Assembly: GCA_027030425.1 (NCBI GenBank)
Contig: JALVEW010000208.1
Coordinates: forward strand, 1-33,182
From: Sedimenticola sp.
Lineage (GTDB): Bacteria > Pseudomonadota > Gammaproteobacteria > Chromatiales > Chromatiaceae
Length of the DNA stretch: 33,182 bases
Direction of reading: 5' to 3'
Part shown: positions 1 through 9,134 of the stretch, one piece after another
Layout of the letters: each line of letters starts with the position of its first letter
How positions within the stretch are numbered: position 1 is the stretch's first letter
Notes under the pieces: model-generated
What the model saw: the letters and a program-made list of their open reading frames with translations, nothing else
What the model was told of the DNA's origin: nothing
The model's database searches: none
Translations under genes and position numbers: made by a program

Positions 1-980
1 CGGCGGAAGGCCAAGGCGGCAATGGGAAGTACCGCCAGCAGCAGCCAGGGGCCCATGTCCCGCCACCGGGCAATCTCTTTGTCCTTTCGTTGTACTTCCT
101 GCTGCCGGAGGGAGGACTGCTCCAACAATCCCAGGGCGCGAATGTCCGAGGCATCTGCCGCCAGCCGGGCGTAGCGGCCCTTGCCCGCTCGGGCCACCTG
201 CTGCAGCGCCGGCACATCCAGCCGGGCAATGACGATGTTACCCTGGGCGTCCTTGATGGCTCCGCGAGCTGATGGAATGGGCGCACCTTCCGTAGTGCCC
301 ACGCCAAGCACGGAAACCCGGTACCCGGCCTTCTCCGCCTTCTCCGCCGCTTCCACGCTGGCAGCGGTGTTCACGCCATCGGTAACCAGCAGAATATCGC
401 CTTTCTTCTGATCGGCCTGCCGCAGCAGTTCAACCGCCAGGTTTATGGCCGCGGCGGTATTGCTGCCCTGCACCGGCATGATATCCGTGGTCAGGGCCGG
501 GAGCTGGGCAATGATGGTACGGGCGTCATCCGTGAGGGGCGACACGGTGAAAGGCGCGCCGGCAAAGGCAATCAATGCCGTCTGGCCTTCCCTGCGCTGG
601 CGCAGAATATCCTCGACCTTGAAACGGGCCTGCTGCAAACGGGACGGTTTCAGATCCCTGGCATTCATGGAACTGGACAGATCCAGGGCAATGACCAGCG
701 CGGAGGTATTGCTGTACACGGGCTGAGGCAGCCGCTCCCATGACGGCCCGGCCACGGCCAGCACCGCCAGCGTAAAGCCCAGGCCCGCCACCACCAGGGG
801 CCAGCGCGCCAGCCTGCCCTCGCCTTCCATGAGCAAATGGGGCAACAGCTCGGGCGACACCACGTTGCGCCAGGAGGAATCAGCCCCCCGCGTCCGCCAC
901 AGGCGCATCAGGCCCAGCAGCACGGGCAGCAGGGCCAGCAGCCACCAGGGACGAATGAAATGAAAATCCTGCCAGTTCAT
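1..980 (-). CDS. VWA-domain membrane protein, BatB type (C-terminal end outside window)
   Basis: The reading frame starts at the ATG at 978-980 and stays open to the left edge, so the product is partial (about 326 residues visible). Hydrophobic segments lie near residues 12-27 and 61-78. A von Willebrand factor A domain follows, with the metal-site motif DLSSS at residues 100-104 (DxSxS). A further hydrophobic stretch ends at the window edge. This is the usual BatB/YfbK-like layout: membrane anchors around a VWA domain facing the periplasm. Its ATG overlaps the stop of the upstream VWA gene (ATGA), so the two are probably translationally coupled. In the family, MoxR-VWA systems are thought to act in protein maturation or envelope stress; the client here is unknown. 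A TPR region may follow beyond the edge. Confidence 0.88.
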   Translation of the reverse strand, partial: MNWQDFHFIRPWWLLALLPVLLGLMRLWRTRGADSSWRNVVSPELLPHLLMEGEGRLARWPLVVAGLGFTLAVLAVAGPSWERLPQPVYSNTSALVIALDLSSSMNARDLKPSRLQQARFKVEDILRQRREGQTALIAFAGAPFTVSPLTDDARTIIAQLPALTTDIMPVQGSNTAAAINLAVELLRQADQKKGDILLVTDGVNTAASVEAAEKAEKAGYRVSVLGVGTTEGAPIPSARGAIKDAQGNIVIARLDVPALQQVARAGKGRYARLAADASDIRALGLLEQSSLRQQEVQRKDKEIARWRDMGPWLLLAVLPIAALAFR

Positions 981-1936
981 GTCCGCCTCCACAGCAGCAG
1001 CCCCAGTGACAGCAGCAGTGCGGTTCCCGCGGGCCAGTAGAACAGTTCGTCCACGGGACGGTAAAAGCGTTTCTCGTTCTCCACCGGCTCCATGGCATCG
1101 ATGGCGTCGTAGATGGCTACCAGCTGGGCCGTGTCCCGGGCGCGGAAATACCGCCCACCGGTGAGTTCGGCTATGCGTTTGAGAGTGCGCTCATCCAGGG
1201 CGTTTCCCGCACTGACCATGCCGAAGAAATCCGCCTGGGGATCGGCGCCTATGCCGATGGTATAGATCTTCAGCCCTTCCTGGGCGGCAAGCTCGGCGGC
1301 CTTCAGGGGGTCCATCTGCCCCGCGGTATTCTCGCCATCACTCATGAGGATCAGCACTTTCTCCCCTTTCTTGTCCCGCAGGCGCTTGATGGCCAGGCCA
1401 ATGGCATCGCCAATGGCGGTCTTTTGTCCGGCCATGTTGATGAAGGCTTCCTCCAGCAGGGTCTTCACTGTCTTCAGGTCATAGGTGAGAGGCGCCTGCA
1501 GATAGGCCTGCTCGCCAAAAAGGATCAGGCCGACTCGATCACCCTTGCGTTTCTCGATGAAGTTGCCGGCCACGATCTTGGTGGCCGTGAGCCTGTCCAC
1601 CCGCTGGCGGCCGATGACGAAATCTTCCTCCGCCATGGAGCCGGACAGGTCCACCGCCAACATCAGATCCCGTCCTTCCAGGGGCAGCGGCAGGGACTCA
1701 CCCTGCCACTGGGGACGGGCCGCGCTGGTCACCAGCAACACCCAGGCAAGGGCCGCCAGCCACAACATGGCTCGCCCGCCGCTGCTAGAGGTCGAGGCGC
1801 CGGACACCAGTTCCCGGAAATCTTCCAGGAAGGGCACTTTCAGGGCCGCCCGGGACTGAGGCACGGGTGGCAGCAGCCTTACCAGCAAGGGCAGGGGCAG
1901 CAGCAGGAACAGCCAGGGCCAGGCGAACTCAAGCAT
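977..1936 (-). CDS. VWA-domain membrane protein, BatA type
   Basis: This is a 319-residue protein with an N-terminal hydrophobic segment (about residues 6-20), a second one at about 57-72, a VWA domain beginning near residue 90, and a C-terminal membrane segment (about 303-315). The MIDAS motif DLSGS is at residues 96-100. Downstream the sequence has the alternating hydrophobic strands and the SDGEN motif typical of VWA folds. It fits the BatA branch of MoxR-associated VWA proteins. The start overlaps the end of the DUF4381 gene by 8 bp, and its stop overlaps the next VWA gene as ATGA. The whole cluster therefore looks like one polycistronic unit. Presumed role: a membrane-bound adaptor working with the MoxR ATPase through metal-dependent contacts. 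Confidence 0.9.
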   Translation of the reverse strand: MLEFAWPWLFLLLPLPLLVRLLPPVPQSRAALKVPFLEDFRELVSGASTSSSGGRAMLWLAALAWVLLVTSAARPQWQGESLPLPLEGRDLMLAVDLSGSMAEEDFVIGRQRVDRLTATKIVAGNFIEKRKGDRVGLILFGEQAYLQAPLTYDLKTVKTLLEEAFINMAGQKTAIGDAIGLAIKRLRDKKGEKVLILMSDGENTAGQMDPLKAAELAAQEGLKIYTIGIGADPQADFFGMVSAGNALDERTLKRIAELTGGRYFRARDTAQLVAIYDAIDAMEPVENEKRFYRPVDELFYWPAGTALLLSLGLLLWRRT

Positions 1937-2417
1937 GACCGGCCTCCCTGGTGACCTTTTCCAGCCAGCGCCTGGTCAGGGCAATCAGCGTTTCGGGATC
2001 GTCGATATCCACCCCGGGCCGATAACCGGCCTCCAGCAACAGACGCCCGGGCCCTTTCTCGAAGTCGTGTCCGCCCAGCTTTTCATCCAGCCAGCGCAGC
2101 CAGACGGCCCCGGTCATGCCGGCGACATCCGTCCCCGGATAGAGGCTGATGGCCACCCGGCGCAGCAGGGCGGAAAGTTCAGCGGCCAGGCGCGAGCCGT
2201 CCTGGTGGCTTCGCCAGTCCGTCTCGATCTGTTCCAGGGCCGCTAGGGCTTCCCGCTTCAGGTTCGGCGCGGCGGTTCGGCGCCGTAGCCAGACGACAAC
2301 CCAGACCATGCCGCCCAGCACCAGCAGTGCCAGCAGCCACCAGCCCGGCGCCGGGGGCCACCAGCTCACCGGCGGGGGCAGATGGATGTCTTTCAGTTGC
2401 GCCAGGGGATCATTCAT
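1929..2417 (-). CDS. DUF4381 domain protein, small membrane subunit of MoxR/VWA cluster
   Basis: This 162-residue protein has a proline- and tryptophan-rich N-terminus (LPPPVSWWPPAPGWW) followed by one transmembrane helix at about residues 27-46. A soluble helical C-terminal region then carries the pattern SALLRRVAI and a conserved tryptophan-rich stretch. This matches the DUF4381 proteins found between DUF58 and BatA-like genes in MoxR clusters. The start overlaps the DUF58 stop as ATGA (2414-2417) and its end overlaps the BatA gene by 8 bp. No biochemical function is established for DUF4381. From its position I infer that it is a structural partner of the DUF58/VWA proteins in the inner membrane. 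Confidence 0.82.
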   Translation of the reverse strand: MNDPLAQLKDIHLPPPVSWWPPAPGWWLLALLVLGGMVWVVVWLRRRTAAPNLKREALAALEQIETDWRSHQDGSRLAAELSALLRRVAISLYPGTDVAGMTGAVWLRWLDEKLGGHDFEKGPGRLLLEAGYRPGVDIDDPETLIALTRRWLEKVTREAGHA

Positions 2418-3331
2418 TTCTGTTTGCCGAACACGCTGCGCAGCACGTCCAGGGGGTCGTCATCCGTGGCGCATTGCAGCCAGGTCATATGCAGACGGCG
2501 GCACAGGCTGCGCAGATGCGCCACCCTTTGTTCAAAATTGCCGTGATAGCGCTGCTGCAATTCTGGACGGCGGGTATCCAGTTCGATGATCTGTTCGCCA
2601 TCACCCAGACGGTAATGGCCGCCGGCGGGCAGCCTGGACTCCAGCCAGTCGTGGATATGCAGCAACAGCACATCATTGTGCCGGGCAATACGCGCCAGCT
2701 GCCGCTCCGAGGCTTCATCGAAGCCCCGGAAGTCGCTGATGAACACCACCAGGCTGCCCGGGTGGGCGGTGCGGCGCATGCGGCGGAAGACCTTCTCCAT
2801 GGATGCCGGCGCGGCCTGGCCCATATCAGCATGGGTCACCAGGGCCTTGAGCAGATGCAATACGGATTTCCTTCCCCGACGGGGACGAAACTCATGGAAA
2901 CCGTCTTCCCAGTGAATTTCCCCGCCCACCCGGTCGCCAGCCTGGCTGGCGGTCCAGGCCAGCAGGGCGGCCAGGCGCGTCGCCTGTACCCACTTGAAAC
3001 GTCCCCGGGTGGCGAAGAACATGCTGCGGCGGCCATCCACGCTCACCAGCACCGGACGTTCCCTTTCCTCGCGGAACACCTTGGAATGGGTTTTGCCGGT
3101 ACGGGCGGTGACCCGCCAGTCGATGTTGCGCACGTCATCCCCCGGCTGGTACGGGCGGGACTCGTCGAATTCCATGCCCCGGCCGCGCATGCGCGAGATA
3201 TACTGGCCGCCCTGGCGGGCGCGAATCACCCGGGGGCGCAGCTGCAGCTGGCGTGCCTGGTCACTCAGGGCCACCAGTTCACCCAGCCCGACAGAGACGG
3301 GAGAGACATCCATGGGTTTTGCCATTCCCAT
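2414..3331 (-). CDS. DUF58 domain protein
   Basis: This is a 305-residue protein without an obvious signal peptide or membrane helix. The core DUF58 signature is visible at about residues 53-75: a conserved FDESRPYQPGDDVRNIDW stretch followed by RTGKTHSKVFREERERP. After this comes a VWA-like fold (VLVSVDGRRSMFF, then VVFISDFRGF). DUF58 proteins accompany MoxR ATPases and are thought to be their partners, though their activity is not well defined. The ATG shares one base with the stop of the MoxR gene (TGATG), which points to coupled translation. The start is supported by that junction; MAKPMDV two codons later is a possible alternative. Confidence 0.9.
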   Translation of the reverse strand: MGMAKPMDVSPVSVGLGELVALSDQARQLQLRPRVIRARQGGQYISRMRGRGMEFDESRPYQPGDDVRNIDWRVTARTGKTHSKVFREERERPVLVSVDGRRSMFFATRGRFKWVQATRLAALLAWTASQAGDRVGGEIHWEDGFHEFRPRRGRKSVLHLLKALVTHADMGQAAPASMEKVFRRMRRTAHPGSLVVFISDFRGFDEASERQLARIARHNDVLLLHIHDWLESRLPAGGHYRLGDGEQIIELDTRRPELQQRYHGNFEQRVAHLRSLCRRLHMTWLQCATDDDPLDVLRSVFGKQK

Positions 3332-4317
3332 CAGGGCACGGGAACCAGAGCCACCAACTCGGAGATGAAACGGTCCGGCGTGACGCCTTCGGCTTCAGCC
3401 TCGTAGTTGAGTATCAGCCGGTGGCGCAGCACATCGTAGGCCATGGTCTGAACATCCTCGGGAGAGACATAGTCCCGCCCGGCCAGCCAGGCATGGGCCC
3501 GGGCGCTGCGGTCCAGGCCGATGGAAGCCCGGGGACTGGCGCCGTATTCTATCCAGCCCGCCAGCTGCTCGCTGTAAGCAGCAGGATTGCGGGTGGCCAG
3601 CACCAGTTGCAGCAGGTATTCCTCCACGCCCGGCGCCATGTGAATGTCCAGCACCTGGCGGCGGGCCTCGAACAGGTCGTCCTGGCTCAGCAGAACCGGC
3701 GTCTCCTGACGTTCCTCACCCAGCTCGCCACGGGCCTCCGCCCGGGCCAGTTCCAGAATGCGCTGCTCATAACGCAGTTCCGGATAGTCGATGAATACAT
3801 GCAGCAGAAAACGGTCCAGCTGGGCTTCCGGCAGGGGATAAGTGCCTTCCTGCTCGATGGGGTTCTGGGTAGCCATGACCAGGAACAGCGGCGGCAGGGG
3901 ATAGGACGCCTTGCCCACGGTAATCTGCCGTTCGGCCATGGCCTCCAGCAGCGCCGACTGCACCTTGGCCGGCGCGCGGTTGATCTCATCGGCCAGCACC
4001 AGGTTATTGAACAAAGGGCCCTGCTGGAACACGAAACTCCCGTCCTGTGGACGGTAGATGTCCGTGCCCGTCAGGTCAGCCGGCAACAGGTCAGGTGTGA
4101 ACTGGATGCGGTGAAAACTGCCCTCCACCCCTTCACTGAGGGTCTTTATGGCCTTGGTCTTGGCCAGGCCCGGCGCGCCCTCCACCAGCAGATGCCCGTC
4201 CGCCAGCAGGGCTACGAGCAGGCGGTTGACCAGGGTTTCCTGGCCAAGGATGCAGGAATCCATGTATTCCTGCAGCTTCATGAATGACTGCTGCTCTTTG
4301 CTGGGTGTTGCCGTCAT
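3331..4317 (-). CDS. MoxR family AAA+ ATPase
   Basis: This is a 328-residue AAA+ ATPase. The Walker A motif is EGAPGLAKT (residues 46-54), Walker B is LADEINRA, and sensor-type sequences such as VMATQNPIEQEGTYPLPEAQLDRF-like motifs follow, characteristic of the MoxR family. A C-terminal lid domain carries SPRASIGLDRSARAHAWLAGR-type sequence. I chose the ATG at 4317 because GGAG lies a few bases upstream and MoxR proteins normally begin close to this point. The frame runs open to 4482, but the extra 55 residues look non-conserved. MoxR ATPases are thought to act as chaperones with VWA partners, here the four genes downstream. It is the first gene of the minus-strand cluster, divergent from the HD-GYP gene. 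Confidence 0.93.
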   Translation of the reverse strand: MTATPSKEQQSFMKLQEYMDSCILGQETLVNRLLVALLADGHLLVEGAPGLAKTKAIKTLSEGVEGSFHRIQFTPDLLPADLTGTDIYRPQDGSFVFQQGPLFNNLVLADEINRAPAKVQSALLEAMAERQITVGKASYPLPPLFLVMATQNPIEQEGTYPLPEAQLDRFLLHVFIDYPELRYEQRILELARAEARGELGEERQETPVLLSQDDLFEARRQVLDIHMAPGVEEYLLQLVLATRNPAAYSEQLAGWIEYGASPRASIGLDRSARAHAWLAGRDYVSPEDVQTMAYDVLRHRLILNYEAEAEGVTPDRFISELVALVPVP

Positions 4318-4582
4318 GTTTTTCTCCAGTTGTTTTGGCTGGTTAGAGGATAAACATTGAATATAGTTCAACCACATGGGGACACTGGAGAAGATTGCAA
4401 CCAGCACGAAAAATGGGCGTTTGCCGGGATGCCAACCGGCAGCTGAAAATACCTGTCCGGAGCGCCATTTCCCTGGCATCACCTCCCTTCCCCCGCCCGA
4501 AATGATGCTATGCTAACAGCTTGAGAACATTTCATTATTATCCCGGTTTTCCGGGCTGCCCGGCTGGTATTGCATTGTACTG

Positions 4583-5941
4583 ATGGCGACAGAGATTCCC
4601 GACCCACTGACCTTCGAACAGATTGAAAAGGTCCAGATTGAGGCAGACAAACTGCAGAAAGGGATGTTTGTCTGCGAACTGGACCGTCCCTGGTCCGAGT
4701 CTCCTTTCGTATTCCAGGGTTTCATGCTCAACAATGAAAAAGACGTAATGAGGGTCCGGGAACACTGCGACTGGGTATACATCGACGTAAGAAAATCTGT
4801 ACACGTCAAGCCGGGAAAACACACTGATATCAGTGCCACGGCGCCCGCCTCCAAAGGCGACTTCAAGCCAAGCTACAGCACCGTGGCTGTCGATACCCCG
4901 GCAAAGCCGAAAATGCGGCAGGGGCTCATTGGGAAATTCAGTCGCGTGCTTAGAAAGCAGCCCTCCCCCAAACCGGATGACAGCTTTCCCCTGGCCCTCA
5001 AGTCATCCATAGAGAACCGGGTTCAGACCGCCCAGTTGGTGAAATCCATCATGGCGGAGATACGCCTGGGAAAAAGCATAGACACGCCGGCTGCCAAAGA
5101 AGCGGTGGCGGCCTGCGTGGACAACGTAATGATGAATCAGGATGCCAGCCTGCTGCTGACACGACTGCGTAACAAGGACGAGTACACCTCGGAACACAGT
5201 CTGAATGTCGCCATCATATCCATCGCCTTCGGCCGACATCTGGGCATGGACCGCAAGGAACTCAACGTGGTGGGGCTTTGCGGCCTGCTTCACGACATGG
5301 GCAAAATGCTCACACCCAAGGAAATTCTCACCAAGCCAGGCAGGCTTAACCGCGAAGAAATGGAAATCATGAAACGTCATCCAGCGGACGGCAGGGAGAT
5401 ACTGCTGGACACGCGGGAGGTCATGGACACGGTCATCGACACGGCCTTCGGACACCACGAGCGACTCAACGGCCAGGGTTATCCCCGCGGCGTCGGCGGA
5501 AACGAAATTCCCTTTTATACCCGCATCGTGACTATCGCCGACGTTTTCGATGCCATTACCGGAGATCGCGTCTACCGACAGGGGGAAACCGCCGAAACCG
5601 CCCTGGGCATACTGCACAAGAACGCTGGTATCGCATTCGATGAGTCATTAGTAGTAAAGTTCATCCAGACCATCGGCACCTATCCTCTGGGCACCATCGT
5701 GGAAATGACCAACGGTGAAGTCGGCATCGTGGTGGACAACAACCCCAGCCATCGCCTGCGCCCGAAAATCAAGCTGCTGCTGGACCACGACAAGCAGGTG
5801 CAGGATCCGGTAATCATCAATCTCACCGCGAACCCCGTGGACAGCCTGGGCCGGGCCTATGCCATCCGGACATCTCACCGGGCCGGTTCCTTCGGTATCG
5901 ACCTGAGCCAGCATATCCAGAGCTACGTCAAGCGCATCTGA
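4583..5941 (+). CDS. HD-GYP domain cyclic-di-GMP phosphodiesterase with N-terminal DUF3391
   Basis: This 452-residue protein has an N-terminal DUF3391-type region (about residues 12-130) and a C-terminal HD-GYP domain (about 145-350), then an extra conserved tail. Metal-binding and catalytic motifs are intact: HDMGK at 237-241, HHE at 291-293 and GYP at 299-301, followed by IADVFDAITGDRVYR. The family hydrolyses c-di-GMP, usually to GMP, so this is predicted to be active. No membrane segment or receiver domain is visible, so it is probably cytoplasmic. It is monocistronic and divergent from the MoxR cluster, with a 265-bp gap. No strong ribosome site precedes the ATG; the start is the first in-frame ATG and fits the family N-terminus. 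Confidence 0.93.
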   Translation: MATEIPDPLTFEQIEKVQIEADKLQKGMFVCELDRPWSESPFVFQGFMLNNEKDVMRVREHCDWVYIDVRKSVHVKPGKHTDISATAPASKGDFKPSYSTVAVDTPAKPKMRQGLIGKFSRVLRKQPSPKPDDSFPLALKSSIENRVQTAQLVKSIMAEIRLGKSIDTPAAKEAVAACVDNVMMNQDASLLLTRLRNKDEYTSEHSLNVAIISIAFGRHLGMDRKELNVVGLCGLLHDMGKMLTPKEILTKPGRLNREEMEIMKRHPADGREILLDTREVMDTVIDTAFGHHERLNGQGYPRGVGGNEIPFYTRIVTIADVFDAITGDRVYRQGETAETALGILHKNAGIAFDESLVVKFIQTIGTYPLGTIVEMTNGEVGIVVDNNPSHRLRPKIKLLLDHDKQVQDPVIINLTANPVDSLGRAYAIRTSHRAGSFGIDLSQHIQSYVKRI

Positions 5942-5974
5942 CGGACATAGCAGGAGCCTCTCCCGCAGGCAGCT

Positions 5975-6559
5975 TCAGGCATCATCGCCCGTCAGCATGC
6001 TGACCCGGTATTCACCGGCACGGCGCGACTTCCAGTAGATGTCACCCACCCTGTGGACAAAGCGGCCGGATTGTCTGTCCCGGAAAAACAGTTTCAGGGT
6101 TTCCCGAACCACGGGAAAAGCCAGTTCATCCCAGGGAATATCACCTTCCTTGAACAGTGCCACTTCCAGGCTCTCATGGCCGGGAGAAAACTCCAGGTCC
6201 TCCAGCTCCCCGCGAAACAGCAGGTACACCTGACTGATGAGCGGCAAGTTGAATGTCGTATACAGCTGCTCCACCTTCACCCGCGCGTTGGCTTCTTCCA
6301 GGGTTTCCCTGGCGGCCCCTTCCTGGGCGCTTTCCTCATTCTCCATGAAACCCGCGGGCAGGGTCCACAGTCCTCTTCGCGGCTCGATGGCGCGACGGCA
6401 AAGCAGTATCTGGTCTTCCCACACAGGGATGCAACCGGTGACTATTTTTGGATTCTGATAGTGAATAGTGCCGCAGACCGTACAAACATGGCGCGGACGG
6501 TTGTCACCGTCCGGCACCTCCGTGGTGACCGTACTGCCGCATGCACTGCAGAATTTCAT
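5975..6559 (-). CDS. Nudix hydrolase with N-terminal zinc ribbon
   Basis: This 194-residue protein opens with a four-cysteine zinc ribbon (C4, C7, C26, C29), followed by a Nudix fold. The Nudix box begins at the glycine of LPAGFMENEE and continues to RETLEEANA. The position usually held by the second glycine (EExGU) is Asn here; such variation is seen in NADH-pyrophosphatase-like relatives. The family cleaves nucleoside diphosphates linked to another moiety. The substrate cannot be told from sequence; the zinc ribbon suggests an NADH/ADP-ribose-type dinucleotide, which is an inference. It is convergent with the HD-GYP gene and divergent from ppx, and stands alone. Confidence 0.88.
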   Translation of the reverse strand: MKFCSACGSTVTTEVPDGDNRPRHVCTVCGTIHYQNPKIVTGCIPVWEDQILLCRRAIEPRRGLWTLPAGFMENEESAQEGAARETLEEANARVKVEQLYTTFNLPLISQVYLLFRGELEDLEFSPGHESLEVALFKEGDIPWDELAFPVVRETLKLFFRDRQSGRFVHRVGDIYWKSRRAGEYRVSMLTGDDA

Positions 6560-6625
6560 CGTCGCCGCCCTTCTCTTGGTAAACTAACAACTGTCACAGG
6601 CCACCCATGATCCCGCTCCGGTCCA

Positions 6626-8131
6626 ATGCCAGATTCACAGCACGCCCTGCCCCGTATCATTGCCGCCGTCGACCTCGGTTCCAACAGCTTCCATCTCATC
6701 GTTGCTCAGATAGAAAACGGGCAGCTGCAAGTGATCGACCGCCTCAAGGAAATGGTACGCTTGGGGGCCGGCCTGGACAACAAGAAACGCCTGACCCCCG
6801 AGGCGCACGAACGCGCCCTGGAATGCCTGTCACGTTTCGGCCAGCGCCTGCGCGACCTGCCCCGCAACGCGGTGCGCGCCGTGGGTACCAATACCCTGCG
6901 CCTGCTGCGCGACGGCGGCGAGTTTCTGCGCCAGGCGGAACAGGCCCTGCAGCATCCCATAGAAATCGTCGCCGGACATGAAGAGGCCCGTCTGGTCTAT
7001 CTGGGCGTGGCCCACGGGCTGGCTGGCGATGAAGAGAAACGGCTGGTGGTGGATATTGGGGGGGGCAGCACGGAACTCATCATCGGCTCGGGCATGGAAA
7101 CCCTGAATCGTGAAAGCCTGTTCATGGGCTGCGTGAGCTTCAGCCAGCGCTTCTTTCCCGACGGGAAAATCACCGCCCGGATGATGGACGCCGCCATTAT
7201 CGCCGGGCGCCTGGAAACGAGGCCGGTACAAACCATTTACGACAGCAAGCACTGGGAGCTGGCGGTGGGCAGCTCGGGCACCATCCGCTCCATTCGCGAC
7301 GTGGTACAGGCCCAGGGCTGGTCGGACAAGGGCATTTCCAGGAAATCCCTGAAAAAACTGCGCAAGGCCATGATCGAGGCCGGACATTCAGACAAGCTGA
7401 AGCTGGAAGGCCTGAGCGACAACCGACGCCCCGTGTTTGCCGGCGGCGTGGCGGTACTCAGCGCCGTGTTCAAGGCCCTGGATATCGAACAGATGCGGGT
7501 GTCCGACCTGGCCTTGCGGGAAGGCCTTTTGTACGAGCTGCTGGGCAGCATCCAGCATCATGACGTGAGAAAACGCACCGTGGACACCCTGGTGCAACGC
7601 TACAGCCTGGACGCCGACCAGGGACAGCGGGTGGCCGATACCGCCCGGCAGCTGCTCGAACAGGTAAACAAGAGCTGGAAGCTGGACGACGATGAAATGC
7701 GCCTGCTTCTGGAATGGAGCGCGCTTCTGCATGAGATCGGCATGGCCATTTCCCATGACGGCTACCACAAGCACGGCGCCTACATCCTGGCCAACGCCGA
7801 CCTTTCCGGTTTCTCCCGCCAGTCCCAGACCCTGCTGGCCCTGCTGGTAAGAAATCACAGGCGCAAGTTCCGCCACCAGTCGTTCAGCGAGCTGGGCAAG
7901 GATGTCCGGGAGCCCTGCCGGCGGCTGGCCATTCTGCTGCGCCTGGCGGTGCTGCTGCACCGCGGTCGCAGCCCGGACCGGAAACCGGAACCGGGCATCA
8001 TGGCGGAGGACAGCAACATTCTGCTTTCCTTCCCCCGGGGCTGGCTGGAGCAGCATCCACTCACCAAGGCAGAGCTGGAGCGTGAGGCAAAATACCTGGA
8101 TGCCGCCGGTTATTTTCTGAGCTACTCATGA
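6626..8131 (+). CDS. ppx: Exopolyphosphatase / guanosine pentaphosphate phosphohydrolase (Ppx/GppA)
   Basis: This 501-residue protein has the Ppx/GppA layout. The N-terminal half is an actin/ASKHA-like fold with phosphate-binding motifs AAVDLGSNSFHLIVAQ (about residues 13-28) and VVDIGGGSTELI. The C-terminal half is an HD-like helical domain (about 320-480; LLEWSALLHEIGMAIS). The family releases phosphate from polyphosphate and/or converts pppGpp to ppGpp; sequence alone does not separate these roles. The length matches E. coli enzymes (about 500 aa). It is followed 13 bp later by hemH and probably heads the ppx-hemH-DUF971 unit. The start lacks a strong Shine-Dalgarno sequence, but the conserved fold begins just after it. 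Confidence 0.92.
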   Translation: MPDSQHALPRIIAAVDLGSNSFHLIVAQIENGQLQVIDRLKEMVRLGAGLDNKKRLTPEAHERALECLSRFGQRLRDLPRNAVRAVGTNTLRLLRDGGEFLRQAEQALQHPIEIVAGHEEARLVYLGVAHGLAGDEEKRLVVDIGGGSTELIIGSGMETLNRESLFMGCVSFSQRFFPDGKITARMMDAAIIAGRLETRPVQTIYDSKHWELAVGSSGTIRSIRDVVQAQGWSDKGISRKSLKKLRKAMIEAGHSDKLKLEGLSDNRRPVFAGGVAVLSAVFKALDIEQMRVSDLALREGLLYELLGSIQHHDVRKRTVDTLVQRYSLDADQGQRVADTARQLLEQVNKSWKLDDDEMRLLLEWSALLHEIGMAISHDGYHKHGAYILANADLSGFSRQSQTLLALLVRNHRRKFRHQSFSELGKDVREPCRRLAILLRLAVLLHRGRSPDRKPEPGIMAEDSNILLSFPRGWLEQHPLTKAELEREAKYLDAAGYFLSYS

Positions 8132-8144
8132 GATTATTGACCCC

Positions 8145-9134
8145 ATGACCTCAACAACCACCGAATGCAAGGCAGGCATACTGCTCATCAACCTGGGCAC
8201 ACCGGATTCTCCGTCTCCCCGGGACGTGAAACGCTACCTCAGGGAATTTCTCTCCGACCCGCGGGTGGTGGAAATGCCCCGGCTTCTCTGGTGGCCCATT
8301 CTCAACGGGGTGATTCTCAACCTGCGCCCCAGGCGCTCTGCAAAAGCCTACGCGAAAATCTGGGATGAAAAGGGCTCGCCCCTGCTGATTCACACCCTGA
8401 CCCAGGCCGATGCCCTGCAGCGTCTCTTGGGCGACGACATCAAGGTGGTGCCAGCCATGCGCTACGGCACCCCCTCCATCGCCAGCGGCCTCAGGGAACT
8501 GCTGGACGCCGGCTGCCTCCGGGTGCTGGTCTTCCCCCTCTATCCCCAGTACTCCGCCACCACCACCGCCTCGGCTTTCGACGCCGTGGTGGACGAGCTG
8601 AAGCGCCAGCGCGTGATACCGGAACTGCGCCTGCTCAACCAGTACTATGACGACCCCGGTTACATCCAGGCCCTGGCCGCCAGCGTGAAAGATTTTCAGG
8701 CGCAGCACGACAAGCCGGACAAGCTGCTGCTGTCCTACCACGGCCTGCCCCAGCGTTACGCCGATGCCGGCGATCCCTATCCCCAGCAGTGCGAGGCGAC
8801 CAGCACGGCCCTGGCAGAAGCACTCGGACTGAACGATGACCAGTGGGCTCATTCCTACCAATCCCGCATGGGCCGGGAAGCCTGGCTGACGCCAGCCACA
8901 TCGGACAGCCTGCGCCAACTGGCCAAAGAAGGATGCAGGCATGTGCAGGTCATCTGTCCCGGCTTTTCCGCCGACTGCCTGGAAACCCTGGAGGAAATCG
9001 CCATGGAGAACCAGGAAGTTTTTCTCCAGGCAGGGGGGGAAAAATACGAATACATTCCCTGCCTCAACGATTCCGAGGCCCACATGCGCGCACTGGCGGA
9101 TCTGGCCAGGCGTTATCTTGGAGGCTGGACATGA
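8145..9134 (+). CDS. hemH: Ferrochelatase
   Basis: This 329-residue enzyme is predicted to insert Fe2+ into protoporphyrin IX, the last step of protoheme synthesis. The N-terminal motif is GILLINLGTPDSP (about residues 11-23). The ferrochelatase signature LLSYHGLPQRY carries the catalytic His, and the conserved acidic region is ADCLETLEEI. Length and domain coverage match bacterial HemH throughout, so the gene appears intact. It follows ppx closely, and its stop overlaps the ATG of the DUF971 gene (ATGA at 9131-9134). No N-terminal signal is present, so the enzyme is cytoplasmic or membrane-peripheral. Confidence 0.95.
   Translation: MTSTTTECKAGILLINLGTPDSPSPRDVKRYLREFLSDPRVVEMPRLLWWPILNGVILNLRPRRSAKAYAKIWDEKGSPLLIHTLTQADALQRLLGDDIKVVPAMRYGTPSIASGLRELLDAGCLRVLVFPLYPQYSATTTASAFDAVVDELKRQRVIPELRLLNQYYDDPGYIQALAASVKDFQAQHDKPDKLLLSYHGLPQRYADAGDPYPQQCEATSTALAEALGLNDDQWAHSYQSRMGREAWLTPATSDSLRQLAKEGCRHVQVICPGFSADCLETLEEIAMENQEVFLQAGGEKYEYIPCLNDSEAHMRALADLARRYLGGWT

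Noticed and set aside
2327-3406. Long plus-strand ORF opposite the DUF58 gene
   Set aside because: Antisense shadow in GC-rich DNA; the minus-strand frame carries the DUF58 motifs.
4318-4482. 55-residue N-terminal extension of MoxR
   Set aside because: No similarity to MoxR N-termini; a good ribosome site precedes ATG 4317.
8843-9130. Upstream extension of the DUF971 frame inside hemH
   Set aside because: It overlaps well-conserved hemH coding sequence; the ATGA junction gives the natural start.
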